NCBI RefSeq assembly: GCF_003270085.1
Contig: NZ_QFDQ01000224.1
Coordinates: forward strand, 1 to 39,467
Length of the DNA: 39,467 bases
Origin: Streptomyces triticisoli
GTDB taxonomy: Bacteria > Actinomycetota > Actinomycetes > Streptomycetales > Streptomycetaceae
Direction of reading: 5' to 3'
Below the pieces are notes generated by a model that had not been told where the DNA came from, ran no database searches, and saw only the letters and a list, made by a program, of their open reading frames with translations. Positions 14,529 through 22,451 of this stretch are shown here, piece by piece. Position 1 is the stretch's first letter; every line of letters begins with the position of its first letter. Both the position numbers and the translations under genes were made by a program.

Positions 14529-15010
14529 ATGAGCGGACCGGTCAGCACCGCTGAGGCCCCCGCCGGCCGGGCCGGGACCGGCCGTCTGGAGCCGCCGTGC
14601 CGGACCGAGGCCGCCAAGGCCGTGCGCAAGGCCGTCCGCAGGGGCGCCCGCGACGCAGGCCCGGACCGGACCCTGACCGAACCGGTCGACATCCGCGCGT
14701 TACAGATCAACGGCTGTGGTCCCTGCCCGGACGTTCATGTGCGCGCCGCAGTCAAGGTCGGAGAGTCCCTCGGCGCATCGCCGTTCTGCCCGCCTGTCGT
14801 GACACCGGCCTGTCCGTCCCGGACGAACGCCCCGCTGTGGTTCTGACCGCGCCTCTCACCGTCCTCCCGACCCCCCTACCCAGGAGCAGGATCAGGAGCA
14901 GGACCACGCCGAAGCCACCCAGTACCTGACGCTCGCGCAGACCTCGGCCGTGGCCTGGGCCGTCATCACCGTCCATGCCGTCAACCGCGTGCCGTCGTCA
15001 GCCGTCACCC
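14529..15010 (+). pseudogene. AhpD-like carboxymuconolactone decarboxylase family, frameshifted
   Basis: Three frames in succession give one AhpD-like protein. Frame from 14529: DIRALQINGCGPCPDVHVRA then AVKVGES, where the CxxC is the catalytic pair (family text ASQINGCAFCVDMHVR). Next frame to about 14870: RRIAVLPACRDTGLSVPDER. Third frame to about 15010: YLTLAQTSAVAWAVITVHAV then NRV, matching the usual C-terminal block. At least two frameshifts separate them. AGGAGAGG precedes the ATG. The protein would have been a small peroxidase-like enzyme; as written it is broken unless the frameshifts are sequencing errors. Confidence 0.65.
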
Positions 15011-15075
15011 CGTGCCCAGCCGGGCGATCGCCGCACCCCCGCGGTCCGCCCGAAGAGCCCGCAGGAGGATCACGC

Positions 15076-15280
15076 ATGACCACCACCGTCCGCGACAGTC
15101 CCGAGCAGCGCCGTTACGAGATCCACGAGGGGCGGGCCCCGGCGGGTTTCTCCGACTACGGGATCACCGGCCGGAAGAACGCTTCCACGCACACCTCCAC
15201 GTACGCCGAGACCCTCCCGGACTTCTCCGGCCGAGGACCGGCCCGGCAACCGGTCGTCGCCGGGACGGAGGACGCCCGCA
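15076..15280 (+). pseudogene. GNAT N-acetyltransferase, N-terminal remnant
   Basis: An ATG at 15076 with AGGAGG 7 bases upstream opens VRDSPEQRRYEIHEGRAPAG, FSDYGITGRKNAS, then THTSTYAETLPDFSGRGPAR. This matches the start of the YjdJ-type GNAT family (RYEI...AGF..Y...FTHTE....F.GRGLA..LV). The glycine-rich acetyl-CoA loop is altered (GRGPARQPV for GRGLARxLV) and the rest is absent. The frame runs on to 15513 as low-complexity text. It follows the AhpD relic directly, so both genes decayed together. Confidence 0.5.
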
Positions 15281-15509
15281 GGACCACCACCCAGGACTCC
15301 GGGGCGTATGGCGGACCTCGTCCCAGAGAAAGAGCGGCACCACTTCGCCCTCCCCGGGACGGCGACGGCGTGACCACGACACGGCGCCGGGGCAACCACA
15401 CTTCCCCGGGCACCCCCGCGGCCCGAGACCTCCGCTGCGGAAGGCAGCAGGCGATCCACCACCGGAGCGGAGGCACAAGGGGCATGTACGGGAACAGCGG
15501 GACGGCACG

Positions 15510-17414
15510 GTGACGACGGTGATACGGAAGAACGACACGCTGAAGAACGACGCCCAGGCCTCCCAGACCCCGGTCAGGAGGCGCTCGCTGGTGGCCCAGC
15601 TCGCCGACCCGGTGCGTGCCTTCCTGACGACCGAGGCAGGCAGCGTCGGCCTGCTCCTGGCCGCTGTCGTGGTGGCCCTGGTGTGGGCGAACTCGCCCTG
15701 GTCGGACGCGTACACATCGCTGTGGGCGACCGACGCCTCGTTCTCGGTCGGCGGGGCCAGTCTGTCCATGGACCTGGGGCGCTGGGTCAGTGACGGCCTG
15801 ATGGCCCTGTTCTTCTTCGTCATCGGCCTGGAGGTCCGTTACGAGGTCTCCGTGGGCGTGCTGACCGACCGTCAGCGCGTCGTGATCCCGGCCCTGGCCG
15901 GGGTCGGCAGCATGCTCGTCCCCGCGCTGCTGTACCTGGCGATCGCACCCGGGGGCGAGGCCGCCAGAGGGTGGGGCATCGTCATCGGCACCGACACGGC
16001 GTTCATGCTGGGGGCGCTCACCCTGGTCGGCCCCCGGTTCTCCACGCAACTGCGTGTCTTCCTGCTGGCCATCACCGTCATCGACGACATCGTGGCCGTC
16101 GCCGTGATCGGCCTGCTCTTCTCGGAGACGATCCGCCTGGCACCACTGCTGAGCGCGTTCGCCCTGTGCGCGGTCCTGGCCGGGCTGACCCGCCTGGGCG
16201 TCTGGCGCGCGGCCCCGTACGTGCTGATCAGTCTCGCGCTGTGGCTCGCCACGCTCCAATCCGGCCTCCACGCCTCCATCGCCGGCATGATCGGCGGTCT
16301 GCTCATCCCCGCCCACACCCCCACGCGCCAGGCGGTGGAGCGGGCCACCCGGCTCTTCCGGGCCTTCCGCCAGTCCCCCCGGGCGGACGTGGGTCTGTCG
16401 GCACGCAGGGGACTGAAACGCGCCGTCTCCGTCAACGAGCGGCTGCAGATGGTGCTCCACCCCTGGGCGAGTTACGTCGTCGTCCCGGTGTTCGCCCTGG
16501 CCAGCGCCGGCGTCGACCTGCGCGGTGGTGTCCTCGCCGACGCCCTGACCTCCCCGCTCGCCTGGGCCGTCGTCATCGGCCTCGTCGTCGGCAAATTCCT
16601 GGGGCTCGGAGGGGGCGCCCTGCTCGGCGTCCGCCTCGGCCTGGGCAAGCTCCCGCGGGGTGTCGGCCCGGGCCACGTCCTGGGCGGCGGCGTGCTGTCC
16701 GGGATCGGCTTCACCGTCTCCCTGCTGATCATCGGACTCGCCTTCGGGGACCCGGTCCTGCGCGCCCAGGCGACCGTCGGCGTCCTGCTGGCGGCCGTGC
16801 TCTCCACGGTCCTGGGATGGCTGACGTTCCGCCTGGCCGCGGTTCTGCGCGGCGAGACGGACGCCGACCTGCCCCGTGTCCTCGACCGCCCCGTCGACCC
16901 GGCCACCGACCACGTCAAGGGTCCCGTGGACGCACCACTGACCCTGGTGGAGTACGGCGACTACGAATGTCCCTTCTGCGCCCATGCCACCGGTGTCGCC
17001 CAGGAACTGCGTCAGCGATTCGGCGACCGGCTCCGCTATGTCTTCCGTCACCTGCCGCTTCCCGACGTGCACGAACACGCCGAACTCGCCGCCCGGGCGG
17101 CGGTCGCCGCGGACGCGCAGGGGCGCTTCTGGCAGATGCACGACCTGCTGTTCACCCACCAGAGCGAGCTCGAGTTCGACGACATCGTCGGCTATGCCGC
17201 CCAGGCCGGACTCGACATCGAGCCGTTCCTGCGGGACCTCGATTCCGAGGAGACGGCCGCCCGGGTCCGGGCCGACGTCGCCAGCGCCGAGGCGAGCGGG
17301 GCCGGCGGCGCCCCGACCTTCTTCATCGGCGACCGCCGACACATCGGACCCTCCGACGCGGCGACCCTCGCCCGCGCACTCGAGGCATCCGACCCCCACG
17401 CCCATCCGTCATGA
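15510..17414 (+). CDS. NhaA Na+/H+ antiporter fused to a DsbA-like thioredoxin domain
   Basis: This protein is 634 residues from GTG 15510. Residues ~35-440 form an NhaA sodium/proton antiporter with about 11-12 membrane spans. The essential aspartates are present: D162 in GTDTAFMLG and the adjacent D192-D193 in TVIDDIVAV. FFFVIGLEVRYE and LHASIAGMIGGLLIP are conserved blocks. After a short linker a DsbA-like thioredoxin domain (about 460-630) carries C487-P-F-C490 in YGDYECPFCAH and the cis-proline loop GGAPTFFIG. Such NhaA-DsbA fusions are known in actinobacteria; the thioredoxin part may sit outside the membrane and act on protein thiols. The ribosome site is weak and the frame is open to 15012, so the start is tentative. 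A strong hairpin follows. Confidence 0.92.
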   Translation: MTTVIRKNDTLKNDAQASQTPVRRRSLVAQLADPVRAFLTTEAGSVGLLLAAVVVALVWANSPWSDAYTSLWATDASFSVGGASLSMDLGRWVSDGLMALFFFVIGLEVRYEVSVGVLTDRQRVVIPALAGVGSMLVPALLYLAIAPGGEAARGWGIVIGTDTAFMLGALTLVGPRFSTQLRVFLLAITVIDDIVAVAVIGLLFSETIRLAPLLSAFALCAVLAGLTRLGVWRAAPYVLISLALWLATLQSGLHASIAGMIGGLLIPAHTPTRQAVERATRLFRAFRQSPRADVGLSARRGLKRAVSVNERLQMVLHPWASYVVVPVFALASAGVDLRGGVLADALTSPLAWAVVIGLVVGKFLGLGGGALLGVRLGLGKLPRGVGPGHVLGGGVLSGIGFTVSLLIIGLAFGDPVLRAQATVGVLLAAVLSTVLGWLTFRLAAVLRGETDADLPRVLDRPVDPATDHVKGPVDAPLTLVEYGDYECPFCAHATGVAQELRQRFGDRLRYVFRHLPLPDVHEHAELAARAAVAADAQGRFWQMHDLLFTHQSELEFDDIVGYAAQAGLDIEPFLRDLDSEETAARVRADVASAEASGAGGAPTFFIGDRRHIGPSDAATLARALEASDPHAHPS

Positions 17415-17447
17415 CCGCACCGTCCCCCGTTCAGGTTCTTCGCGGCC

Positions 17448-17482
17448 CGCGGGATGCCGGCCCCTGGGCCCGGCATCCCGCG
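17448..17482. terminator. bidirectional terminator between nhaA and the clamp gene
   Basis: CGCGGGATGCCGG (17448-17460) pairs perfectly with CCGGCATCCCGCG (17470-17482) around a 9-base loop. Two convergent genes end on either side (17414 plus, 17504 minus). Confidence 0.85.
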
Positions 17483-17503
17483 AGCCGCAGGCCTGACGTC
17501 GAC

Positions 17504-18586
17504 TCAGTTCTCCAGACGGACCGGCATCAGCAGTGAGAACGTGTCCTCGTCGTCGGGGCGGCGGATCACGAGGGGTGCCGTGGGGGCGACGAACTCCAGG
17601 ACGAGTTCGTCCCGGGCTGCGGCGGCGAGCGCATGCAACAGGAACTCGCGGTTGACGGCGATGTGGTTCTGGTCGTCGTCACCGTCCTCGCAGACGGTCA
17701 CCGTGCCGTCGTCCGCCGCTTTGAGCACGCTGAGGTCATAGGGTGCGCCGTCCTGCGTCCGTGTCTCGCTCGCGCGGACGGGGCCGGTCGTCAGGGACTC
17801 CCGGAAGGCCGCGACATCGACGAGGGCGCGCCGGCCGGTGGGCAGGTGGACGAGGCGACGGTAGTCGGGGAAGTCGTGGTCCAGGCACTGGCCGGCCGCC
17901 CGACGGTTCCAGGTCTCCAGCGTCACGCGGTCGCCGTCCACGGCGAGCTCCACGGTTCCCTCTCCGTCCAGCAGCGCCCGCATCGCGCCGGCGAGGGGAA
18001 GGGGCACGATGACCTGCACCCGGCCCGCGCCGTGCCCGGCGGTACGTACCTGCGCGACGGCCATCCGATAGCGGTCGGTGGCCACGACACGGAGGTCCTC
18101 GCCCTCGATGTCGAACAGGACCCCGCCGAGCATCGGCAGCTCCGGGTCGGTACTGGCCGCGAAACGGACCGCGTCCAGCGCGGAGGCCAGTTCCGGGGCG
18201 GAGACGGACAGCCGGACGGTGGCGGTGCGGAGCGAAGTCATGGGGTTCTCCCTGTGGTCGAGTACGGATCGGAGTACGGAGAACTCACTGCGGGCATCGG
18301 CCAGACCCAGTTCCAGACGGCGCAGGTGCGCCTGCAGCAGCTTGCGGACCAGGTCCGTGTCCGCGCTGGACCAGCCGGCCAGGATCAGCCGGATGTCCGC
18401 CAGCGGCATGCCCGCTCGGCGCAGCCGCGCCAGCAACCGGGCCTCTTCACACTGCTCGGGGTCGTACCAGCGGTAGCCACTCACCGGGTCCACTCAGGCG
18501 GGGACCAGCACACCGGCACGGTCGTAGAACCGGAGCGCACTCACGCTCAGTCCGCTGTCCCGGGCCATCTCCCCGATGCTGCGCAT
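17504..18586 (-). CDS. MerR regulator fused to a DNA polymerase III beta-clamp domain, interrupted by TGA
   Basis: ATG 18586 (GGAG upstream) begins a MerR HTH: MRSIGEMARDSGLSVSALRF then YDRAGVLVPA, followed by TGA (18496-18494) and directly GTG (18493-18491) reading VDPVSGYRWYDPEQCEEARL. In family members the text LVPAxVDPVSGYRWY is continuous, so the TGA replaces one sense codon. The 329-residue downstream frame holds the rest of the MerR domain and, from about MTSLRTATVRLSV, a sliding-clamp-like domain with VRFAASTDPELPMLGGVLFD and VVATDRYRMAV. Either the gene is a pseudogene, the base is a sequencing error, or the TGAGTG junction allows re-initiation without the first recognition helix. 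No antibiotic or nucleotide ligand can be deduced. Confidence 0.8.
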
Positions 18587-18666
18587 GTCGTTCTCCACGT
18601 CCGGAACTCTGAGCCCTCCACAAGGTCGAGGGTCAACCCCGGTCCGCCGCGCACTCCGGCGCGGAC

Positions 18667-19665
18667 CTATGTCGTGAAGATCCGTGCCAGCCGTCGGTAG
18701 GAGTCCAGCAGGGCGGTGCGGTCGTAGGTACTGGTGGTGACGAGGACCTCCTGGGCGCCGGTCTCCTTGAGGAGCGTCTCCAGGGCGTCCGCGACCTGGT
18801 CCTCGGTGCCGGCCAGGTGGCCGGTCAGGCCCGACTCGTAGAAGCCGCGTTCCCTGGCGGTCATCGGCAGGGACTCGACGCGTTCGGCGGGCGGCAGGGG
18901 CGGGAACGTGCCGTGGGTGCGGGCGTGGGCCATGGACCAGGCTTCCGGGATCAGGAGGCGGTGGGCCTCCTCGGCGGTGGGGGCCACCGCGATCGTGCCG
19001 GAGACGATGACGTAGGGGGACTGCGCCCAGGGGGAGGGGCGGAAGGCCGCGCGGTACGTGTCGATGCCGCGCTGCATCTTCTCGCGGTCGCGCAGGTCGC
19101 CGATGACCAGGGGGAGGCCCGCCTCGGCGGCGATGGCCGCGCCCTGGTTCAGGGCCAGGACGAAGGGCGGGACCCGCAGGCCCTCGGCGGGGCGGGCGCG
19201 GACGCCGGTCGGTGACGTGCCCTCGAACCAGCCGAGGAGTTCGGCCAGCTGCTCCGCGAAGTCCGCCGCCGCGTGCTTGTCGCGGCCCAGGGCCTTGCGT
19301 ACGCCGTCGGTGAAGCCGACCGAGCGGCCGAGGCCCATGTCGATGCGGCCGGGGTGGAGCGACTCCAGGACACCGAACTGTTCGGCCACGACCAGGGGCT
19401 GGTGGTTGGGGAGCATCACTCCGCCGGTGCCCACCCGGATCGTGGACGTCGCGGCGGCGACCGCGGCGGCCAGGACCGTCGGTGCGGAGCCGGCGACGCC
19501 CGGCACGCCGTGGTGCTCCGCGACCCAGAAGCGGTGGTAGCCCAGGGCCTCCACCTCCCGCGCCAGCCGCACCGTGTCCCGCAGGGCCTCGGCGGGCGGG
19601 TGGCCCTCGCGGGTGCGGGAGCGGTCGAGGACGGAGAAGCGGGTGGAGGCGATCAGGGAGCTCAC
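18667..19665 (-). CDS. LLM-class flavin-dependent oxidoreductase
   Basis: This 332-residue TIM-barrel protein belongs to the bacterial luciferase-like monooxygenase group that uses a reduced flavin. Conserved segments are EVEALGYHRFWVAEHHGVPG, STIRVGTGGVMLPNHQPLVV, AEQFGVLESLHPGRIDMGLG and the C-terminal GTEDQVADALETLL. The MGLGRS and AEHH blocks match the single-domain LLM family that includes many orphan oxidoreductases. No dedicated flavin reductase gene lies beside it. The GTG at 19665 has no strong ribosome site. Substrate unknown. Confidence 0.92.
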   Translation of the reverse strand: MSSLIASTRFSVLDRSRTREGHPPAEALRDTVRLAREVEALGYHRFWVAEHHGVPGVAGSAPTVLAAAVAAATSTIRVGTGGVMLPNHQPLVVAEQFGVLESLHPGRIDMGLGRSVGFTDGVRKALGRDKHAAADFAEQLAELLGWFEGTSPTGVRARPAEGLRVPPFVLALNQGAAIAAEAGLPLVIGDLRDREKMQRGIDTYRAAFRPSPWAQSPYVIVSGTIAVAPTAEEAHRLLIPEAWSMAHARTHGTFPPLPPAERVESLPMTARERGFYESGLTGHLAGTEDQVADALETLLKETGAQEVLVTTSTYDRTALLDSYRRLARIFTT

Positions 19666-19733
19666 ACCCGGTTCAACGCGGGGGAGTCCCCGGGATTCCC
19701 GTGGTGGACTTCTACGGTGGATTTCCGCGGTGG

Positions 19734-19967
19734 TCAGCCGGACGGGCTCCGGGGTTCAGGACCCCAGTATTCCGGGCCGACCCCGCGCCAGTCGATGAGC
19801 GGGGAGACCGCGATCTCCATCGGGTCGATCTCGAAGCCCGCGCGGCGCAGGAACTCGGCGACGTCCGCGACGTTGTAGGCCAGCCCCAGTATCTCGCCGT
19901 TCACGCGCACGCGTCGGCCGCCCGTCGGGGAGGGCGGGTGCACGGTCACGGGCAGTGATCCGGACAT
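19734..19967 (-). CDS. conserved hypothetical protein, 77 aa
   Basis: This short soluble protein has SLPVTVHPPSPTGGRRVRVN, GEILGLAYNVADVAEFLRRA and LIDWRGVGPEYWG. I recall similar 70-80 residue proteins in Streptomyces with the same TGGRRV and DWRGxGPxxWG blocks, without known role. The ATG at 19967 is near the divergent HAD gene, separated by 68 bases that must hold both promoters. No membrane segment or metal motif is seen. Confidence 0.75.
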   Translation of the reverse strand: MSGSLPVTVHPPSPTGGRRVRVNGEILGLAYNVADVAEFLRRAGFEIDPMEIAVSPLIDWRGVGPEYWGPEPRSPSG

Positions 19968-20035
19968 GTACCCAGCATCGGGCGTGGGTTCCCGGCTCGC
20001 ATCCGGACGGGGGGTTGCTTCATTACGCTGGGGCC

Positions 20036-20527
20036 GTGACGGACAGCAGCAAACGGCCTCTCGCCGTGTTCGACCTGGACAACACCCTCGCCGACACCGC
20101 GCACCGGCAGCGGTTCCTCGAGCGCCGGCCGCGCGACTGGGACGCCTTCTTCGCCGCGGCGCCCGCGGACCCGCCGATCGAGCAGGGCGTCGAGCTGGTC
20201 CGGGAGAGTGCCGTCGAGTGCGAGGTCGTCTATCTCACCGGGCGGCCCGAGCGGTGCCGTCGGGACACGCTGGACTGGCTCGCCGCCCATCGGTTGCCCG
20301 AGGGGCGGGTGTACATGCGGCGCGACGCCGACCGCAGGCCGGCCCGCCGCACCAAGCTGGAGATCCTGCGCCGACTCGCCCGTGACCGGGAGATCCGTGT
20401 CCTCGTGGACGACGACGAGCTGGTGTGCGAGGACGCCGAACGGGCGGGGTTCCGCGTTCTGCGCGCCCGCTGGGCGGCTCCGTCGGCCGAGCTGCGGATC
20501 GCGCAGGAGCGTGAGGGACGGACCTGA
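20036..20527 (+). CDS. HAD-superfamily phosphatase-like protein
   Basis: This 163-residue protein has HAD motif I in AVFDLDNTLADT (nucleophile Asp and acid Asp), motif II in VVYLTGRPE, a lysine in RRTKLEILRRL and the acidic motif IV in VLVDDDELVCEDA. There is no large cap; it resembles polynucleotide kinase 3'-phosphatase-like HADs and acid phosphatases of unknown substrate. I chose GTG 20036 because the longer frame to 19955 overlaps the divergent gene. There is no clear ribosome site, so the message may be leaderless. Confidence 0.85.
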   Translation: MTDSSKRPLAVFDLDNTLADTAHRQRFLERRPRDWDAFFAAAPADPPIEQGVELVRESAVECEVVYLTGRPERCRRDTLDWLAAHRLPEGRVYMRRDADRRPARRTKLEILRRLARDREIRVLVDDDELVCEDAERAGFRVLRARWAAPSAELRIAQEREGRT

Positions 20528-20564
20528 GCGACCGCCGCTGCCGGCTCGTGGTCCGAGCTCGTGG

Positions 20565-20597
20565 CCTCAGCTCATGCCCTCAGCTCATGCCCTCAGC
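20565..20597. repeat. 13-bp tandem repeat at the dodecin stop codon
   Basis: CCTCAGCTCATGC occurs at 20565-20577 and 20578-20590, followed by a partial copy CCTCAGC (20591-20597). On the coding strand each unit ends in TGAGG, and the partial copy contains the real stop codon of the dodecin gene (20593-20595). Confidence 0.85.
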
Positions 20598-20808
20598 CTG
20601 CGTCCTCGATCCGGAAGCCGACCTTCAGGCCCACCTGGTAGTGCTCGATCTGCCCGTTCTCGAGCTGACCCCTGATCTGGGTCACCTCGAACCAGTCCAG
20701 GTTGCGCAGGGTCTGCGAGGCGCGTGCGATGGCGTTGCGGATGGCCTGGTCGACGCCCTCGTGCGAGCTGCCGACGATCTCCGTGACCCGGTAGATGTGC
20801 TCGCTCAT
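20593..20808 (-). CDS. dodecin family flavin-binding protein
   Basis: This 71-residue protein matches dodecin, a dodecameric flavin (FMN/riboflavin) storage protein. The whole family pattern is present: HIYRVTEIVGSSHEGVDQAI, RNAIARASQTLRNLDWFEVT, then QIRGQLENGQIEHYQVGLKV. W39 in LDWFEV is the aromatic residue expected to stack on flavin. It probably buffers free flavin, which fits the nearby flavoenzymes. ATG 20808 has GAGAGGA 8 bases upstream. A 7-bp repeat array starts 17 bases above the start codon and may affect expression. Confidence 0.95.
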   Translation of the reverse strand: MSEHIYRVTEIVGSSHEGVDQAIRNAIARASQTLRNLDWFEVTQIRGQLENGQIEHYQVGLKVGFRIEDAG

Positions 20809-20825
20809 GCGAGTGATCCTCTCGA

Positions 20826-20881
20826 CGGACTGCGGACTGCGGACTGCGGACTGCGGACTGCGGACTGCGGGTGGCGGACTG
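20826..20881. repeat. 7-bp tandem repeat (CGGACTG)x8
   Basis: Eight units of CGGACTG run from 20826; units 1-6 and 8 are exact and unit 7 is CGGGTGG. The array lies in the presumed promoter region of the dodecin gene. It has features of a slippage-prone variable number repeat. Confidence 0.95.
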
Positions 20882-21106
20882 CGCACGCGTGTGTGGCATG
20901 CGTCACTCCACCGTGCCGTATGCGGAGGCGGAGCGCGAGGCGTACGGCCGGTGAGGCGTACTCCTTGTGGCCACTCCCCTTGACCCCGGCATTGGTCTGC
21001 ACCAGGATTCCAGCCACCCACGCGAGCCCCTGCTCGTTCCCCCCACGTCGGGCCCCTCCCCTGTGCCTCGGATGCCTTCGTCGCCTCGGACAGAACAGGA
21101 CCCCTC
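20882..21106. other. no gene recognised between the repeat array and the binding protein
   Basis: Open frames here are antisense or low-complexity. The region must hold the promoters for the dodecin gene (minus) and the lipoprotein gene (plus). I cannot point to a convincing -35/-10 pair. Confidence 0.3.
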
Positions 21107-22366
21107 GTGAGACGTCGCCGCCTCCTCGCCCTGCTGTGTTCCTCCGCCTGTCTGGTCAGCGCCTGCGGTGTGCTGTCGCGGGACGGCGGCGGGCGGCACA
21201 CCGTCACCGTGTGGCTGATGAAGGGCAGCGTGTCGGACGACTTCCTGCGCCGCTTCACCGAGGACTTCGAACGCACCCACGGCGACCTGCGCCTCGACAT
21301 CCGCATCCAGGACTGGACCGGCATCGGCCCGAAGGTGCAGGCCGCCCTCAGGGCGGACTCCCGCAGCGGCGGCCCCGACGTCATCGAGGTCGGCAACACG
21401 CAGGTCGCGCAGTACGTCAAGGGCGGCAGGCTGACCAACCTCACCCTGGAGTCGATGCGGGACTGGGGCATGGACGACTGGCTGCCCGGCCTGGCCGAAC
21501 CCGGGCTGGACAACTCCGCGCAGTACGGCATCCCCTGGTACGCGGCCAACCGGGTCGTCATCTACCGCAAGGACCTGTTCGAGGAGGCGGGCATCTCCTC
21601 CCCGCCGCGCACCCGGGCCGAGTGGGTCGCCGCCACCGAGAAACTCGACTCGGGCGGCAATCAGGGTATTTACCTGGCCGGACAGGACTGGTACACGCTC
21701 TCCGGCTTCGTCTGGGACGAGGGTGGCGACCTCGCCGAGCAGACCGGCAGCGCCTGGAAGGGCACCCTGGACACCCCCGCCGCACTGCGCGGCATGGACT
21801 TCTACCGGCAGTTGCAGGCACTCGGCCGGGGCCCGGTCGACGCCGACGAGGAACACCCGCCCCAGGCCGGGGTGTTCGCTCGCGGCAAGGTGGCGCAGAT
21901 CGTGGCCGTACCCGGTGTCGCCCAGTCCGTCGTGGAGCAGAACCCCGCCCTCAAGGGCAAGTTGGGCTTCTTCCCCGTGCCCGGCAGGACCGCCGCACGG
22001 CCGGGCACCGTCTTCACCGGCGGTTCCGACCTCGTCGTGCCCAGGAACACCGGCGACCGGGACGGCGCCGTCGCCGTCGTCGCCGCCCTGACCGGCGCCA
22101 AGTGGAACACCGACCTGGCCCGCACCATGAACTACGTCCCCAACAAGACGACCCTCGCCGGTGCCGTCGCGGGCGAGGAGGGGGTCGCGGCCATGGCGGC
22201 GGGTGCCGCGCACGGCCGGGCGACCCCCAACACGGAGCTGTGGGCGGCGGTCGAGGCCGACAACCCCATCAAGGCGTACATGACGAAGGTGCTCTCCGGA
22301 GCCGACCCGGCGACCGCGGCCCGCCGCGCCTCACAGCGGATCACCGAGCAACTGGCGCCGGAGTGA
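21107..22366 (+). CDS. ABC transporter sugar-binding lipoprotein
   Basis: This 419-residue lipoprotein has a basic N-terminus and the lipobox LVSAC (MRRRRLLALLCSSACLVSAC), so it is anchored at the outer face of the membrane. The body is a family 1 extracellular solute-binding fold: VTVWLMKGSVSDDFLRRFTE, VIEVGNTQVAQYVKGGRLTN, YGIPWYAANRVVIYRKDLFE and FTGGSDLVVPRNTGD. Such proteins usually deliver oligosaccharides to two permeases and a shared ATPase such as MsiK. No permease gene lies next to it, so it is an orphan or its partners are elsewhere. The start is a GTG. The ligand cannot be read from sequence. Confidence 0.92.
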   Translation: MRRRRLLALLCSSACLVSACGVLSRDGGGRHTVTVWLMKGSVSDDFLRRFTEDFERTHGDLRLDIRIQDWTGIGPKVQAALRADSRSGGPDVIEVGNTQVAQYVKGGRLTNLTLESMRDWGMDDWLPGLAEPGLDNSAQYGIPWYAANRVVIYRKDLFEEAGISSPPRTRAEWVAATEKLDSGGNQGIYLAGQDWYTLSGFVWDEGGDLAEQTGSAWKGTLDTPAALRGMDFYRQLQALGRGPVDADEEHPPQAGVFARGKVAQIVAVPGVAQSVVEQNPALKGKLGFFPVPGRTAARPGTVFTGGSDLVVPRNTGDRDGAVAVVAALTGAKWNTDLARTMNYVPNKTTLAGAVAGEEGVAAMAAGAAHGRATPNTELWAAVEADNPIKAYMTKVLSGADPATAARRASQRITEQLAPE

Positions 22367-22423
22367 CGGACCGGAGACCCGGAAACAGAGCCCGCCCCGG
22401 TCGGGGACCTCACCGCGACCTCA

Positions 22424-22451
22424 CCGCACCACGCTCACCGCACCACGCTCA
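22424..22451. repeat. 14-bp tandem duplication at the egtD stop codon
   Basis: CCGCACCACGCTCA occurs twice without change (22424-22437 and 22438-22451). On the coding strand one copy encodes the last residues LSVVR and the next begins with the stop TGA (22437-22435). Confidence 0.9.

Noticed and set aside
14399..14710. Minus-strand frame of 103 codons
   Set aside because: It is antisense to the GntR end and the AhpD relic and has no ribosome site.
15156..17405. A 749-codon minus-strand frame opposite nhaA
   Set aside because: It is the antisense shadow of the NhaA-DsbA gene, rich in Asp/Gln/Gly without any domain.
20826..20881. Possible CRISPR array
   Set aside because: Units are seven bases and directly joined, without spacers; no cas genes are near.
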